The notes beneath the pieces are model-generated. The model was not told where the DNA came from, made no database searches, and saw nothing but the letters and a program-made list of their open reading frames with translations. This document shows, piece after piece, positions 63,283-64,000 of a stretch of 64,000 nt of DNA (positions are counted from its first letter, which is position 1; every line of letters begins with the position of its first letter). The position numbers and the translations under genes are program-made. The stretch covers positions 6,299-70,298 of the forward strand of contig JBJEHN010000073.1 of NCBI GenBank assembly GCA_051876105.1. Reading direction: 5' to 3'. The DNA comes from W2P13-069 sp051876105. GTDB lineage: Bacteria > Actinomycetota > Coriobacteriia > Coriobacteriales > QAMH01.

Positions 63283-63534
63283 TCAGGCCTCTCCCAGCGG
63301 CTCCAGGCGGTACCAATCCGCAATAAGCGACTCTGCAGGCACAGCCTCGAAGACGTCGCGCATGCCCGCGCAGCCGCGCAAGACCACCTCGTTGCCGTCC
63401 ATGCACAGGATGCGCCTCACGATGCGCCCGCTCTTGAAGCCCAGCATAGTGCCGGGCTGGATGTAGTCCTCGGTCATGGGGACGAGGCGGTAGTCGGCCT
63501 CATCGACCCTCTTCACACTCCCGATACCCGGCAT
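63283..63534 (-). CDS. Small protein of unknown function (83 aa)
   Basis: I do not recognise it. It starts M-P-G-I-G-S-V-K-R-V-D-E with GAGGGAG upstream. The middle (P-G-T-M-L-G-F-K-S-G-R-I-V-R-R-I-L) and the following short strands suggest a small beta-barrel. This faintly resembles S24/S26-type beta segments, but no catalytic residues are visible. No membrane segment. It converges on the HTH-PBP gene with 36 bp between the stops. An inverted repeat lies 27 bp upstream, in its likely promoter. Confidence 0.55.
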   Translation of the reverse strand: MPGIGSVKRVDEADYRLVPMTEDYIQPGTMLGFKSGRIVRRILCMDGNEVVLRGCAGMRDVFEAVPAESLIADWYRLEPLGEA

Positions 63535-63560
63535 AGCCTGCTCCCTCGCGCAGCTCGCAC

Positions 63561-63591
63561 GTCCCTCTACCGCTATAGATGATAGAGGGAC
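63561..63591. promoter_or_regulatory. Operator-like inverted repeat upstream of the 83-aa gene
   Basis: Nine-base perfect arms GTCCCTCTA (63561-63569) and TAGAGGGAC (63583-63591) enclose the palindrome CTATAG. Minus-strand -10-like hexamers lie inside it, so it is probably a repressor site or start-proximal hairpin. Confidence 0.45.
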
Positions 63592-63633
63592 GAACAGGGA
63601 CGAGATGCATCGAGATAAAGATAGGATCGAACA

Positions 63634-63853
63634 GCAAGACGCCCCGGGCTGCGAGGGACAGCTCGGGGCGTCTTGCGTCGGCGGTGTTGCCGCCACCGAC
63701 CCTGGTGCCTCGCCTGCAAGAGGGGATGCGAGGCACCAAGCTTGCTGTGGTCAAGTCCCGCCGAGGGAACGGGGCCTTACCGGTGAGAGAGAGTCCTCTT
63801 GGCGAGAGAACAGGCCGGAACCTGAGAGGAAAGGGAGAACCAAGAGAAGCAAC
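63634..63853 (-). ncRNA. Structured region B: three consecutive hairpins, candidate small RNA or long leader
   Basis: Hairpin 1 (63634-63646 with 63664-63676) has 13 bp. Hairpin 2 (GGCGG/CCGCC, 63680-63694) has loop TGTTG. Hairpin 3 (63703-63713 with 63728-63738) has 11 bp, with CCTGCAAGAGGGGA in the loop on the plus strand. A purine-rich tract runs to ~63845. The minus-strand promoter at 63860-63888 would start a transcript near 63853, giving a CU-rich RNA of ~220 bases ending at hairpin 1. No open frame of weight fits. It is the stretch between the 83-aa gene and the right edge. Confidence 0.35.
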
Positions 63854-63859
63854 AAGGAC

Positions 63860-63906
63860 AATATATTCGTTGCGGAGAATAATGTCTATACTTTGCGGAG
63901 AATAAT
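63860..63906 (-). promoter_or_regulatory. Promoter of region B with two 14-base direct repeats
   Basis: Minus strand: TAGACA (63888-63883), 17 bases, TATATT (63865-63860). Two identical 14-mers, TTGCGGAGAATAAT on the plus strand, lie at 63870-63883 and 63893-63906, 23 bases apart. One lies between the boxes and one just upstream of the -35. The region is AT-rich against its surroundings. Confidence 0.55.
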
Positions 63907-63946
63907 TTTGAAAAACTTCGGGCCCTCCGCTGAAGAGGGCCCGAAG
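63905..63946 (-). terminator. Terminator of the gene at the right edge
   Basis: A perfect 12-bp stem CTTCGGGCCCTC/GAGGGCCCGAAG (63916-63927 with 63935-63946) is followed on the minus strand by TTTTTCAAAATT. It is 25 bases after the stop at 63971. Confidence 0.8.
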
Positions 63947-63970
63947 CGCTGCGACCGGCTTGCCGCTGGG

Positions 63971-64000
63971 TCAGCGGGTTGCCAGGTAGAGGTGGCGCGC
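63971..64000 (-). CDS. C-terminal end of a gene entering from the right edge
   Basis: Only nine codons and a TGA are visible (...A-R-H-L-Y-L-A-T-R). The frame is supported by the strong terminator just downstream. Nothing can be said of its function. Confidence 0.4.
   Translation of the reverse strand, partial: ARHLYLATR

Noticed and set aside
63579..63905. 108-codon plus-strand frame across region B
   Set aside because: It reads through three strong hairpins and a promoter-like AT block and has no protein-like pattern.

Overview
This 64-kb window is GC-rich bacterial chromosome with ordinary Actinobacteria/Coriobacteriia gene content. An Olsenella/Atopobium-like member of Atopobiaceae is my best guess, from base composition, GTG/TTG starts, the smc-ftsY-ffh block, the TsaB-RimI-TsaD fusion and a SepIVA-like gene beside yceD. 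There is no rRNA, CRISPR, transposase or prophage. Nearly every gene from 0.2 to 48.5 kb lies on the minus strand, so this arm probably replicates so that minus is the leading strand. The right 15 kb is mixed.

Layout, left to right. 0-1 kb: edge of a trigger-factor-like gene and the Mrp Fe-S carrier. 1.3-12.9 kb: a TetR regulator, then (transcribed right to left) sepIVA-like, yceD, rlmD, rpmF, plsX, rnc, smc, ftsY, ffh, linking envelope growth, ribosome maturation, chromosome folding and protein targeting. 13-18.7 kb: tilS-hpt-ftsH-folE-folPK. 18.8-29 kb: the t6A fusion gene, a HlyD-type adaptor, a membrane J-protein, tsaE, udg, alr, nnrD, acpS and glmS, covering tRNA modification, repair and wall or lipid precursors. 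29.2-39.7 kb: rplU-rpmA, DUF2344 plus its radical SAM partner, a DUF697-like protein and the elongasome genes rodA-mrdA-mreD-mreC-mreB. 39.9-44.4 kb: ndk, a TPR membrane protein, a cyclophilin and an orphan gshA between two tRNA-Arg genes. 44.4-47.5 kb: mobB-moaA-moaC-mog and a small RHH-like gene. 47.6-60.6 kb: EamA exporter, tRNA-Gly, flavoprotein, tRNA-Pro, tyrS, a divergent upp/uracil permease pair, a U32 RlhA-like protein, argH, an NSS symporter and a HerA-like ATPase. 60.6-64 kb: HIT protein, a DUF2064-like glycosyltransferase, an excisionase-HTH/PBP-like regulator, an 83-residue protein and two structured intergenic regions.

The most unusual material is at the right end. Two intergenic regions (about 61.99-62.13 and 63.63-63.85 kb) flank the HTH-PBP regulator. 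They share an architecture of three successive GC hairpins next to a long purine/pyrimidine-biased tract, and may be a pair of related small RNAs or leaders. Other notable points are two near-identical palindromes 32 kb apart, ribosomal protein L21 with a SAP/Rho-N-like tail, PBP2 with an extra N-terminal membrane segment, a probable leaderless tilS, an operator-like repeat in front of gshA, and a large inverted repeat in the plsX leader.

All family assignments come from reading motifs and gene context. No database search was run.
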